Assembly: GCA_016218815.1 (NCBI GenBank)
Contig: JACRCX010000131.1
Coordinates: 53,094 to 117,093 of the forward strand
Length of the DNA stretch: 64,000 bases
Direction of reading: 5' to 3'
Source of the DNA: Deltaproteobacteria bacterium
GTDB taxonomy: Bacteria; Myxococcota_A; Polyangia; DRWM01; JAAZOP01
Part shown: piece by piece, positions 35,116-43,599 of the stretch
Layout: the number at the start of each line of letters is the position of its first letter
Position numbering within the stretch: position 1 is the first letter of the stretch
Program-made: the position numbers and the translations under genes
Notes under the pieces: model-generated
What the model was told of the DNA's origin: nothing
Seen by the model: the letters and a program-made list of their open reading frames with translations, nothing else
The model's database searches: none

Positions 35116-37290
35116 GTGGACGAGAAGCAGCCCCAGGCCGGACGCAGCCCCTTCCCCAGGCTCTACTGGCTGGTCGTCGTCTTCGAGTTCTTCGAGCGCG
35201 GCTCGTACTACGGCGTGATGAGCGTCCTCTCGGTCTACATGACCGACGTGCTGGGCTTCGCCAAGCAGGACGTCGGCCTGATCAAGGGCACGATCCAGCC
35301 GCTGCTGTACTTCCTCCCGATCCTCGCCGGCGCCCTCGCCGACCGCTTCGGCTACCGCCGCATGCTCATGATCGCCTTCTCCCTGCTCGGCACCGGCTAC
35401 TTCCTCACCAGCCAGATGACCAGCTACGGCGCGGTCTTCCTCGCCCTGGTCGTCATGGGGTTCGGCGCCGGCATCTTCAAGCCAATCATCTCGGGCACCA
35501 TCGCCCGCTGCACCGACGAGTCCAACAGCACCCTCGGCTTCGGCATCTTCTACTGGTCGATCAACCTCGGGGCCTTCGTCTTCCCCCTCGTCGTCGTCCC
35601 GCTGCTGCGCGACAACGTGGGCTGGGAATGGGTGCTCATCGCCGCCGCGATCGGCACCGGCGCGATGCTCGTTCCCACCATCCTCGCCTATCGCGAGCCG
35701 CCGCGGCCCGACCAGGCGGCGGGCAAGCCGCGCGCGAGCCTGCTGCAGACCCTCGCCAACGCCTTCGAGATCATCTACAGCCCGTTCATTCTCCTCTTCC
35801 ACTGGGCCAAGGTCCGCCGCGCGCGCTGGGCCGTCCCCGGCGTCGTCCTCGCCGGACTCCTCGGCTACGGCGGCTGGAGCTTCCTCCACCCCGAAGGCGC
35901 CTCGCTCGCCTTCTCCGGCCGGGTCTACGACCTGCCCGGCGGCCGGCTCGTCGTCGAGGGCGAGGCCAACCTGTGCAAGGCCGCGCCGTACGCGGTCGAG
36001 GTCAACGCGGACAAAGCCGAGGTCGTCGTGTCCCTCTACGACCCCGGACGGCTCGACTCCTACGCCGATGCGTTGCTCGCCGAGCTGAACCGGGTGCCGT
36101 TCCTCGGGCCCGCCACGGACGGGGGAGGGGAGGGCGTGACGCTCGCCGACCTGCGGCGGTTCCGCGACGAGGCCACGACGAGGACCGTGCTGGCCGTGGA
36201 GTTCGGGACCGGCGGCGGGCGGCCCTTCGAGTTGCGGAACGACGGCCCCAACCGCGTGGTACTGGCGCTCGCCGACGAGGACGTCTGGGCGAGCCGCCGG
36301 GTCGAGATCCTCGCCGCCCTGCGCGCCGACCCGCGCCTCGCGGTCCTCTCCGACGCCGCGATCGCCGACGTCGTCGGCCGCGCCTCGGCCCACCCCTTCG
36401 TCCTCACCTTCATCGGCCTCCTGTTCCTGGCCGCGCTCGGCGTGCTGCAGCTCGCGCCGCGTTTCCGGGCCGCGTCATCCGCCGACAAGCTCGTCTGGCT
36501 GCTGGGCACTCTCGCCGTCTTCGCCGGCGTGCTCTGGCTCCTGCCCGGGCTCGCCCTCTTCACCCGCATCCTGTGCACCGTGCTCGGCATGACCCTGCTG
36601 TCACTGTACGCCATCGAGGTCGACGACCTGGACCGCTTCCGCGACCACTTCCGCTTCCTCGGCATGGTCGCGATCTACTCCGGCTTCTGGATCCTCTACT
36701 TCCAGATGTTCGACTCGGTGCTGTGGTACGTGCAGGCCTACGTCGACCCGACGGGGCTCAACGACGCCGTCAACGCCGGCCTCCAGGCGCTCGGATTCAC
36801 GGGCGCATGGCGCTTCGACGTCGAGGGCGTGACGTGGATCAACGCGGGGACCATCATCCTGCTGCAGCTCCTCGTCTCCTTCCTGGTCAAGAACACGCGC
36901 GCGCTGCCCACCATGATCGTCGGCATCGCGACCGCCACCGCCGGCATGGCCCTGCTCGCCCTCTCCACCGGCATCTGGGTCTTCATGGCCGGCATCATGC
37001 TCTTCTCCATCGGCGAGATGACCGCGCACCCGAAGTTCATCAGCTACGTCGGACAGACCGCGCCCAAGGACCGCGTCGCGATGTACATGGGCTACCTCTT
37101 CCTCTACGGCGTCATCGGCTCCAGCATCGGCGCCGTCCTGGGCGCCAACCTCTACGTGAAGTTCGTCGACGAGCGGAACCAGCCCCGCACCCTGTGGCTC
37201 ATCTTCACCGCCATCGGCGCCGCCACCGTCCTCGGCCTCCTCCTCTACGACAAGTTCGTCACCCCGAAAGGGACAAGTCGGGAGTCGTGA
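35116..37290 (+). CDS. POT-family peptide transporter with an inserted soluble domain
   Basis: A 724-residue protein. GTG 35116 is chosen because GGAGG lies 5 nt before it. The N-terminal half has about six helices with the POT motif VFEFFERGSYYG (ExxER) and GAGIFKPIISGTIARC. The C-terminal half has another six or more helices with the FSIGEMTAHPKFISYVGQ motif. Known POT proteins are about 450-600 residues and co-transport di- and tripeptides with protons. Here residues about 258-425 form an extra non-membrane domain (GRVYDLPGGRLVVEGEA to DAAIADVVGRAS) between the two bundles. Its role is unknown. Confidence 0.85.
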   Translation: MDEKQPQAGRSPFPRLYWLVVVFEFFERGSYYGVMSVLSVYMTDVLGFAKQDVGLIKGTIQPLLYFLPILAGALADRFGYRRMLMIAFSLLGTGYFLTSQMTSYGAVFLALVVMGFGAGIFKPIISGTIARCTDESNSTLGFGIFYWSINLGAFVFPLVVVPLLRDNVGWEWVLIAAAIGTGAMLVPTILAYREPPRPDQAAGKPRASLLQTLANAFEIIYSPFILLFHWAKVRRARWAVPGVVLAGLLGYGGWSFLHPEGASLAFSGRVYDLPGGRLVVEGEANLCKAAPYAVEVNADKAEVVVSLYDPGRLDSYADALLAELNRVPFLGPATDGGGEGVTLADLRRFRDEATTRTVLAVEFGTGGGRPFELRNDGPNRVVLALADEDVWASRRVEILAALRADPRLAVLSDAAIADVVGRASAHPFVLTFIGLLFLAALGVLQLAPRFRAASSADKLVWLLGTLAVFAGVLWLLPGLALFTRILCTVLGMTLLSLYAIEVDDLDRFRDHFRFLGMVAIYSGFWILYFQMFDSVLWYVQAYVDPTGLNDAVNAGLQALGFTGAWRFDVEGVTWINAGTIILLQLLVSFLVKNTRALPTMIVGIATATAGMALLALSTGIWVFMAGIMLFSIGEMTAHPKFISYVGQTAPKDRVAMYMGYLFLYGVIGSSIGAVLGANLYVKFVDERNQPRTLWLIFTAIGAATVLGLLLYDKFVTPKGTSRES

Positions 37291-37370
37291 GTCATGAGTC
37301 TTGAGTCCGGTACCGGCTCCGGACCAATGACGTGACCCGGACGACCCACCAAGAACCAACAACTCCCCCG
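37289..37370 (+). repeat. GAGTCxTGAGTC words plus CCGGACCAATGAC element, copy 2
   Basis: First come four 7-base words (GAGTCGT, GAGTCAT, GAGTCTT, GAGTCCG), then a copy of the CCGGACCAA element with GACCCACCAAGAACCAACAA. They occupy the convergent gap between the transporter and the amylase-like gene. Confidence 0.8.
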
Positions 37371-37375
37371 CCGAC

Positions 37376-39163
37376 CTACCCCCCCCACCGATCCAGCCGC
37401 GTCTCCACCCCCGCCGGCGGAATCCAGGTCCGCCGCGGCCGCACGCTCTCGAAGATCGGATCGGCACCGTCCTTGAGCATCACATAGCGGTACCGGACCA
37501 GTCCCCCGGCGGAGGAAGGGAAGTCGACGTCCCCCTCCCAGAGGTTGGCGTTGACGTAGCGCAACAGCGGCGCCTTCGCCGCGTCCCACTCCCCCAGCTC
37601 CGGACAGCTGCCCACCACCGCCACCCGCTCGCCGAAGCTCGTGGCGTAGCCGTTGAGCTGGAAGGTGAGGCGCGTGCCCCGCGCCGGCGCCTCGGCCACG
37701 ACGTGCGAGAGCACCAGCGAGTCGTCCACACCCAGCGCCAGCTCGACGATGCGCCCGTTCTCCACCCGCACGGTCCGGCCGGTGAGGACGCACGCGTGCT
37801 CCCCGTCGGGCAGGGTCGTGGTGATGGGGCCGACCGCGCGGGCCGCCCCGCGGTTGAACGCGGCAAGGCAGACCGAACCGCCCCAGGCGCGCTCGAAGAC
37901 GTACGTGTCCGGGGACAGCCACCGCGCCTGGTGGTAGCCGCGCTGCACCGCGGGGTTCTCGCGCCGCACCCGCGAGAGCGCGCGGACGTCGCGGGCGATC
38001 GGCGCGTCGCCGTCCCAGGAGGTCATCATCGGCCGGTTGTAGGGGTCGGCCCCGCCGTTCGTGTCGTCGTGCAGGAGTTGCTCGTCGCCGTAGTACAGGC
38101 AGGGGATGCCGCGGCCGACCAGGATCAGGTTGATCGCCATCCGCAGCCGCGCCGGCGTGGCGCCCACCGACAGGAATCGCGGCATGTCGTGGTTGTCCAC
38201 GAACGTCACCAGGTGCGTGGCGCGCGAGAACGACGCGTCGCGCTCGATCACCCCCTGCACCGCCTGGAACCCCTCGTACTGGCTCCGCGCCAGACAGTCC
38301 TCCAGCGCCCGCTGCAGCGAGAAGTCGAAGATGGTCATCCCCGAACGGTTGGCGAACTCCACGGAGGCCGGATCCCAGCAGCCCCCCTGGAACCACTCGC
38401 CCACCAGGAACAGGTGCGGGTGGTCGGCCCGCAGGTCGCTCACCCACTCCTGCCAGAACCACAGCGGCATGTGCTTCACCGTGTCGACGCGCAGCGCCCC
38501 GACGCCCTTGCCGACCCAGTCGTGCATCACCTGCTTGATGTAGCGGCGGAACGAGTGGACGTTCTCGTTGAAGTCGGCCAGCCCGCACAGCTCCCCCTGC
38601 TGCACCGTGCTCTCGCAGCGCCAATCCGAAATACCCCCGGCGCGGTGGTACCAGCCCAGCCGGTCGTCCTCGTACGAGGTCAGGAACTCGCCGTCGTCGT
38701 ACAGCTCGCCCTTGTGCCGCCCCAGCTCCGGGCTGGAGTGGTTGCACACGACGTCGAGCACCAGCGTCATGTTCCGGCGCTTCATCTCCGCCAGCAGGCG
38801 ATCGAAGACCGTGTCCGAGCGGCGGAAGACGTGCACGTCCGCCGGATCCGCGACCAGATGCTCGTCCAGCCGCCGGAAGTCGCGCGCCCAGTACCCGTGG
38901 TACGCCGCGTGCCCGCGCCCCTCCGCGTCCGCCGCGGCGCCCGCCTGCGCGAACACCGGCGTGATCCAGATCGCCGTCGCGCCCAGGTCCCGGACGTAGT
39001 CGAGCTTGTCGATGACGCCGCCCAAGTCGCCGCCCCAGTACTTGCCCCAGTCGGTCCGCGTCGGGTCGTACGACCCGGGGTCGCGTCCGCGATCGTTGCG
39101 CGGGTCGCTGTTGTGGAACCGGTCCGTCACCACGAAGTAGATCGCGTTCGCCCGCACGTCCAT
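37376..39163 (-). CDS. GH13 alpha-amylase-family enzyme with C-terminal CBM20
   Basis: A 595-residue protein. ATG 39163 is preceded by GGGAGG. The GH13 barrel has DVVCNHSSPELG (region I), GVGALRVDTVKHMP with the nucleophile Asp (region II), HLFLVGEWF with the acid/base Glu (region III) and TFVDNHDMPRF (region IV). The order and the early aromatic motif YFVVTDRFHNSDPRND resemble cyclodextrin glucanotransferases and related alpha-amylases. Residues about 495-595 look like a starch-binding CBM20 domain (LTFQLNGYATSFGERVAVVG, PELGEWD). No signal peptide is apparent, although relatives are usually secreted. Confidence 0.92.
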   Translation of the reverse strand: MDVRANAIYFVVTDRFHNSDPRNDRGRDPGSYDPTRTDWGKYWGGDLGGVIDKLDYVRDLGATAIWITPVFAQAGAAADAEGRGHAAYHGYWARDFRRLDEHLVADPADVHVFRRSDTVFDRLLAEMKRRNMTLVLDVVCNHSSPELGRHKGELYDDGEFLTSYEDDRLGWYHRAGGISDWRCESTVQQGELCGLADFNENVHSFRRYIKQVMHDWVGKGVGALRVDTVKHMPLWFWQEWVSDLRADHPHLFLVGEWFQGGCWDPASVEFANRSGMTIFDFSLQRALEDCLARSQYEGFQAVQGVIERDASFSRATHLVTFVDNHDMPRFLSVGATPARLRMAINLILVGRGIPCLYYGDEQLLHDDTNGGADPYNRPMMTSWDGDAPIARDVRALSRVRRENPAVQRGYHQARWLSPDTYVFERAWGGSVCLAAFNRGAARAVGPITTTLPDGEHACVLTGRTVRVENGRIVELALGVDDSLVLSHVVAEAPARGTRLTFQLNGYATSFGERVAVVGSCPELGEWDAAKAPLLRYVNANLWEGDVDFPSSAGGLVRYRYVMLKDGADPIFESVRPRRTWIPPAGVETRLDRWGG

Positions 39164-39187
39164 GGCTCGTCCTCCCTGCGCCCCGAC

Positions 39188-39235
39188 ACCAGCCACGAGC
39201 TACCAGCTACCAGCCACCAGCCACCAGCCACGAGC
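39188..39235 (+). repeat. Tandem word repeat (CCAGCCACGAGCTA)
   Basis: Seven-base words ACCAGCC, ACGAGCT, ACCAGCT and variants are tandemly repeated between the GH13 and CapA genes. Same intergenic class as elsewhere. Confidence 0.75.
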
Positions 39236-39241
39236 CCCCCC

Positions 39242-40591
39242 CTATTCCTCGACGATCGTGACGTCCTCCCCCAGCGCCTTCTTGATCTCGCCCAGGCGCT
39301 CCTCGTACAGCGCGTCGTAACGCTCGCGCTCCGGATCGGCCATCGAGGCGAAGAGGGGGGCGACCCAGATGTCGTTCTCGAAGTTCTCCACGCCGAAACG
39401 GTCCAGCCAGTTGTTCTCCGTCCATAACGGGACCGCCTCGAGCGACGCGAGCTGCAGCCGGCCCTCGGGATCCTCCTCGTACGTCACCCGCAGCATCGCC
39501 GCGTCGCGCGTGTACGGGATGCCCTGCGCCCGGTCGGGGTCCGGGTTCTCCCAGCCCACCCGGTACTTCAGGCCCTGGTTGGAGAGGAAGTTGCCCAGCG
39601 AATAGGCTACGACGCACGCCGCCTCGTCCGGACCCTCCAGCCGCCGCACCTCCTCCAGCGTGTGCGAGTGCGTGCCCACGACCAGGTCGACACCCTCGCC
39701 GCACAGATCCGCCGCCGTCTGGCGCTGGAAGCGGTTGGGCACCATGTCGAACTCGCCGCCCCAGTGGAAGAAGACGATCAGCAGGTCGCACTGCCGCCGG
39801 ATCGAACGGATGGTCTCGAGGTCCGCGTCGCCGCGCCAGATCGCCACCTGCGGCACGGTGCCGCTCGTGCGCTCCACCAGCGTCGTGCGGTTGACCGTCT
39901 CCGTGAAGGCCAGGATGCCGATCTTGATCCCGTTGCGCTCGACGAAGATCGGCGCCCGTGCCTCGTCGCCGTTGGCCCCGCCGCCGACGACGAGCAGCCC
40001 GGCGTCCTGCGCCGCCTGCCTCGTCTCCACGACGCCCTCCAGGTCCTGGTCGTAGGCGTGGTTGTTCGCGATCGAGGCGACGTGGAAGCCGGCGCGCGCC
40101 AGCGACACGGCCGCGATCGGCGGGCCGTCCAGCATCGGCGGGTCGCCCGACTGCTGGTTGCGCTCGGTCGCCAGCGGCGTCTCCAGGTTGAACAGGTTGA
40201 GGTCCCCGTGCGCCAGCACCGGCTTCACGCGGTAGATCAGGTAGGAGTAGCCCTCGGTCGCGGCGATGTCCGGGTCGGCGTCGACCGCCGCGTGGAAACG
40301 AGCGGAATTGTGCACGCGGGTGTGCAGCAGGTAGTCGCCCGTCGCCTGGATCACCACGCGCCGCGGCGGCGCGGGGACGTCGATCACGGGGTCTTCGGCC
40401 GCCGCCGCGTCGCCTTCCGCCTCCGGCTCCGTCCCGGCGCCGCCCTCCGGGGCCGCCTCCGCGGTGGCGTCCAGGCTTCCCGATGCAGCCACGGACTCCT
40501 CCTGCGGAGCCCGCGCCTCCTCCCGGCCCGTTCGCGAGCCGCACGCGGCGGCAAGCAGGACGGCGACGAGCAAGTGGCATCGACGGAACAT
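39242..40591 (-). CDS. CapA/PgsA-family metallophosphatase-like lipoprotein
   Basis: A 449-residue protein. The N-terminus is a lipoprotein-type signal (HLLVAVLLAAACGS), then an acidic Ala/Glu-rich linker to residue 95. The CapA core follows: VIQATGDYLLHTRVH, LNLFNLETPLATERNQQ, VASIANNHAYDQDLEG, VFFHWGGEF, VDLVVGTHSHTLEEV and AYSLGNFLS, with the Asp, Asn and His residues that bind metal in this calcineurin-like fold. CapA-type proteins are linked to poly-gamma-glutamate capsule anchoring, but many homologues are of unknown role. No pgs or cap synthesis genes lie nearby. Confidence 0.88.
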   Translation of the reverse strand: MFRRCHLLVAVLLAAACGSRTGREEARAPQEESVAASGSLDATAEAAPEGGAGTEPEAEGDAAAAEDPVIDVPAPPRRVVIQATGDYLLHTRVHNSARFHAAVDADPDIAATEGYSYLIYRVKPVLAHGDLNLFNLETPLATERNQQSGDPPMLDGPPIAAVSLARAGFHVASIANNHAYDQDLEGVVETRQAAQDAGLLVVGGGANGDEARAPIFVERNGIKIGILAFTETVNRTTLVERTSGTVPQVAIWRGDADLETIRSIRRQCDLLIVFFHWGGEFDMVPNRFQRQTAADLCGEGVDLVVGTHSHTLEEVRRLEGPDEAACVVAYSLGNFLSNQGLKYRVGWENPDPDRAQGIPYTRDAAMLRVTYEEDPEGRLQLASLEAVPLWTENNWLDRFGVENFENDIWVAPLFASMADPERERYDALYEERLGEIKKALGEDVTIVEE

Positions 40592-40626
40592 GGGCCGCGA
40601 TTGTGTAGCGACCGCCGGCCGGGGTG

Positions 40627-41883
40627 TCAATCTGCCCCGGGCGGCTCGGCCGGCGGCCCGCCCCCGGCCCCGCCACCCGTGCCGGCGAGCCCGACCACCG
40701 CACCGATCACCCGCGCCGTCAGCTCCGCCCGGTTGGACACCTGCATCTTGCGGTAGGCGTTCTTCACGTGCGTCCGGACCGTCGACTCCGCGATCGAGAG
40801 CCGGGCCGCGACGTTGAGCACGGAAAACCCTCGCGCCGCCAGCACCGCCACCTCGGCCTCCCGCTGCGTCAGCCGGTACGGGCCCAGGTCGGCCGGGCTC
40901 GGCGCCGCCGCCGCGTCGCCCGCCGACGCCAGCGCCGAGACCAGGACCAGCGGGGGGCCGCCTGCCGGCGCCAGCCGGCGGACGCATACCGGCCGCAACC
41001 CGCCGGGGGCCTCGACGCGCATCAGCGGTGCGTCCGCGTCCGGCGAGCGTCCGCGTCCCGCCTCCACGGCCGCGCGCCGCCACGTGTCGTATTCCACGCA
41101 ACCCTCGAACAGGATGCGCGCCCGGCCGAACCGCGGCGCGTCGGACTCGAACCGCGCCAGCGCCTGCCGGCTGATCCACAACAGCCGCCCGTCCGCGTCG
41201 AACAGCGCGCAGGACACCGGCAGCCCCGTCTCCAGCGCCGCCAGCATCGTGCCGACCGCCGTCGGTACCGCCGCCTCGCGCCGCAGGCGCGCCAACGCCC
41301 GCTCCGCACCTCGACGCAGCCGCTCCAGCACCCGCGCCTCGGCGACCGTGAACGGGCGGTCCCGCGCCCTCCTCGCCATGGCGACGAGCCCCAGCGGCTC
41401 CTCGGGCGTGCCCATGAATCCCACGACCTGTCGCTCGACGCGGCACGGCCGCCAGAACTCGTTGTACGTCTCCAGCCGCTCGAGCTCCTCCCGGCCGATC
41501 AGGCGGTTGAAGTCGACCGTCCTGCACTCCTGCGCCAGGAAACGCTCCGGAGGGCCGAAGTCGCGCGCGGTCTTCGCGGACATCTGCGCCGCCCGCACGA
41601 GGAGCTCTTGCGTCGGAAGCTCGTCGCTCGCCGCCACCACCTCGCTCAGATCCTGCGCGCCGTCCGCCAGCGGCATGAACAGACATGCCGAAACCCCGAC
41701 CCGGCGGCGCAGCACGTCCAGCACCACGCGACCGATCGCCGGAGCACCCTCCGACCGTTCCAGACGCGCTAGCACGTCCCGCACCACCGCCTCCCCGACG
41801 TCCGCCGCCCGCGGGCGGCCCCCGCCGCGAGCCTCGCTCCCTCGGTACCACGCCCACGCCGCGGGACGCAAACTCCCTCTCAC
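40627..41883 (-). CDS. LuxR-type transcriptional regulator with GAF/PAS-like sensor region
   Basis: About 418 residues from GTG 41883; the start is uncertain because several GTG codons are possible and the DNA upstream is repeat. Residues about 60-310 look like two small-ligand sensor modules, including SCALFDADGRLLWISRQALA, a PAS-like strand pattern. The C-terminus is a LuxR/NarL helix-turn-helix: LTQREAEVAVLAARGFS and STVRTHVKNAYRKMQVSNRA. It would activate genes in response to an unknown signal. It is divergent from the TetR gene. Confidence 0.8.
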   Translation of the reverse strand: MRGSLRPAAWAWYRGSEARGGGRPRAADVGEAVVRDVLARLERSEGAPAIGRVVLDVLRRRVGVSACLFMPLADGAQDLSEVVAASDELPTQELLVRAAQMSAKTARDFGPPERFLAQECRTVDFNRLIGREELERLETYNEFWRPCRVERQVVGFMGTPEEPLGLVAMARRARDRPFTVAEARVLERLRRGAERALARLRREAAVPTAVGTMLAALETGLPVSCALFDADGRLLWISRQALARFESDAPRFGRARILFEGCVEYDTWRRAAVEAGRGRSPDADAPLMRVEAPGGLRPVCVRRLAPAGGPPLVLVSALASAGDAAAAPSPADLGPYRLTQREAEVAVLAARGFSVLNVAARLSIAESTVRTHVKNAYRKMQVSNRAELTARVIGAVVGLAGTGGGAGGGPPAEPPGAD

Positions 41884-41885
41884 CT

Positions 41886-41985
41886 CCCGACCAACAACTC
41901 GCCCCGGACGTCCCACCAACAACCACGCCCCCGCCCCCCCGGACCAACAACTCCTCCGATCGTCCCACCAACGACCAACAACTTC
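41886..41985 (+). repeat. CCGGACCAACAACT element, copies 3 and 4 in tandem
   Basis: One copy begins at about 41886 (CCGACCAACAACTCGCCCC) and a second at about 41938 (CGGACCAACAACTCCTCCG), each followed by TCCCACCAACAACC or TCCCACCAACGACC words. They fill the divergent gap between the LuxR and TetR genes, so they lie within both promoter regions. Confidence 0.85.
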
Positions 41986-42080
41986 CCTCCCTCCCCCCCC
42001 CCTCCCCCGAATGAGGGATGGTGCCTTCGGGTCGGGAGGAGCAAGGTCGAAGGCTGGCAGCGGCCCAGGCAGGAAGGAAC

Positions 42081-42713
42081 GTGGCGTCCTCATCCGTTTC
42101 CCCACCCGATCCCATTCTCGTCGCCGCGGCGGATCTGTTCGAGCAGCACGGGTATGACCGCGTGTCCGTCGATTCGATTGCCGAGCGCTCGGGCTTCGCC
42201 CGCTCCACCGTGTTTGCCCGCTACGACAACAAGGAAGCGCTCCTGGTCGGCATCGTCCGCGCGTTCTTCCAGCGCTTCCCCGCGTTCGTCGCGAGTCGCT
42301 CGGCGGCGCTGTTCCGCAACGGCGCCTCCGCGTCGGTCACCGAGGACCGCCCGGATGCTCCCGCCGGCGACGCCATGCCCACCGACCTCGGCGAACGCAT
42401 CCCCCCGGTCCTTTCCGCCTTCCTCGACGAGGCGGGCGCGCTCGCGCGCGTGGCGCTGGCCGCGCGCGACCTGCCCTGGGTGCGGCGGGCACTGCACCAG
42501 CAGGGCTTCGACCTCACCCAGCAGTTCGTCCGTTGCCTCGGCCCCGCCGCCGACGATCCCCTGTTCGTCAGCCTCACCGTCGATGTCCTGAAGTGCGTCT
42601 GCCTCGACGGGCGCAACGGCCGCAGGTGCATCGACGAGCGCAAGGCGGCCCAGCTCCTGGCCCTGCTGCACATGTGGGTCCCCGCCCTGCAACGCAACGA
42701 CGGAGCGAAGTAG
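42081..42713 (+). CDS. TetR-family transcriptional regulator
   Basis: A 210-residue protein. GTG 42081 has AGGAAGGA 2 nt before it; a longer in-frame start exists but adds unconvincing residues. The N-terminal DNA-binding domain is clear: VAAADLFEQHGYDRVSVDSI and AERSGFARSTVFARYDNKEA, a TetR helix-turn-helix. The remaining 150 residues form the helical ligand or dimer domain with no recognisable ligand signature. It likely represses a nearby target. The divergent LuxR gene is a candidate. Confidence 0.85.
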   Translation: MASSSVSPPDPILVAAADLFEQHGYDRVSVDSIAERSGFARSTVFARYDNKEALLVGIVRAFFQRFPAFVASRSAALFRNGASASVTEDRPDAPAGDAMPTDLGERIPPVLSAFLDEAGALARVALAARDLPWVRRALHQQGFDLTQQFVRCLGPAADDPLFVSLTVDVLKCVCLDGRNGRRCIDERKAAQLLALLHMWVPALQRNDGAK

Positions 42714-42848
42714 CGATCGACCGACGCCTGAAGCCCCGGGAGACCTCCCCCCCGCGTCTTGGACGTCGCGATGCAGGATGACGGGCTGGCGAGCGCCACC
42801 TGCGCAGAGAACGCCGCCGGCCCGTCGACCTCCGACTACGTCGGGCAG

Positions 42849-43430
42849 CTACAGGCTGCAGTTGTCGACATGGGTCTCGCAGTCGTTCCAGGGGCTCTTG
42901 TCGGTGAAGGAGTCGGTGCCGGCCCCGCACGAGAGGGAGTAGACGGTCGTGTCATCGATGCAGTCGTTCTCGGTCCCGCCGTAGATCGTGTCGTCGCCGC
43001 CGTTGCCGAAGATCGTGTCGGTGCCTGAGCTGCCCTGAAGATCCTCGGCGCACTGCGCGCCGATGATGTCGTCGTTGCCGGACCCGCCATAGACGTGGAT
43101 GCCGCCCGGGCAGGCGTAGCTGTAGTCCATGCGGTAGAAGTACTTCGTGTTGATCCCGCACGTGAAGTCGCCGTTGACGCCACGAACCGTGACCGTGTCG
43201 GAGCCCTCATAGGCCCACACGGTGACCTGGTCGATCGAACCGCTATTGACGTAGCTGCCCGGAATCCAGGTGCCGTTGACGCACGCGTAGTACTTCCAGT
43301 TGCCGGAGTCGTCCTGGGCCCTTCCCACGGTGATCGAATCCACGCCCGACGTCCCGTAGAAGTTCGAGTTCGAGGCGAAAGCGTTGCCGGCGAGCGCACC
43401 GATCACGAAAAACGCACAAATGGCCTTCAT
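42849..43430 (-). CDS. Secreted protein with RTX-like calcium-binding repeats
   Basis: A 193-residue protein with a signal peptide (ICAFFVIGALAGNAFA). Residues about 110-170 carry GGSGNDDIIG and GNGGDDTIYGGTENDC nonapeptide-like turns of the RTX beta-roll, which bind calcium. It has eight or more cysteines (CVNGTW, CGINT, CPGGIH, CAEDL, CID, CGAG, CETHVDNC), so it is probably disulfide-linked, unlike most RTX proteins. It is the last gene of a minus-strand run that follows the ECF sigma and FecR genes. Role unknown; probably extracellular. Confidence 0.75.
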   Translation of the reverse strand: MKAICAFFVIGALAGNAFASNSNFYGTSGVDSITVGRAQDDSGNWKYYACVNGTWIPGSYVNSGSIDQVTVWAYEGSDTVTVRGVNGDFTCGINTKYFYRMDYSYACPGGIHVYGGSGNDDIIGAQCAEDLQGSSGTDTIFGNGGDDTIYGGTENDCIDDTTVYSLSCGAGTDSFTDKSPWNDCETHVDNCSL

Positions 43431-43599
43431 GTTCCTTGCTCCTGTTCGGAAAACACGACAGCCCCTTCACCGGCGACACGCCCCTCGTGCCGCCCGACGG
43501 GGGCTTCACTTCCTTGCCTGCTGTCCTTGCCTTCGGAACGGACTTGGCGGCCCGCGGGCGCGAGACGCGGGCCGGCTCGACCTCGTGTCAGCCGGGGCG

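Noticed and set aside
32604..37304. Plus-strand frame of 1,566 residues across three genes
   Set aside because: It runs in another frame through the secreted protein, pfk and POT genes and is almost pure Arg/Pro.
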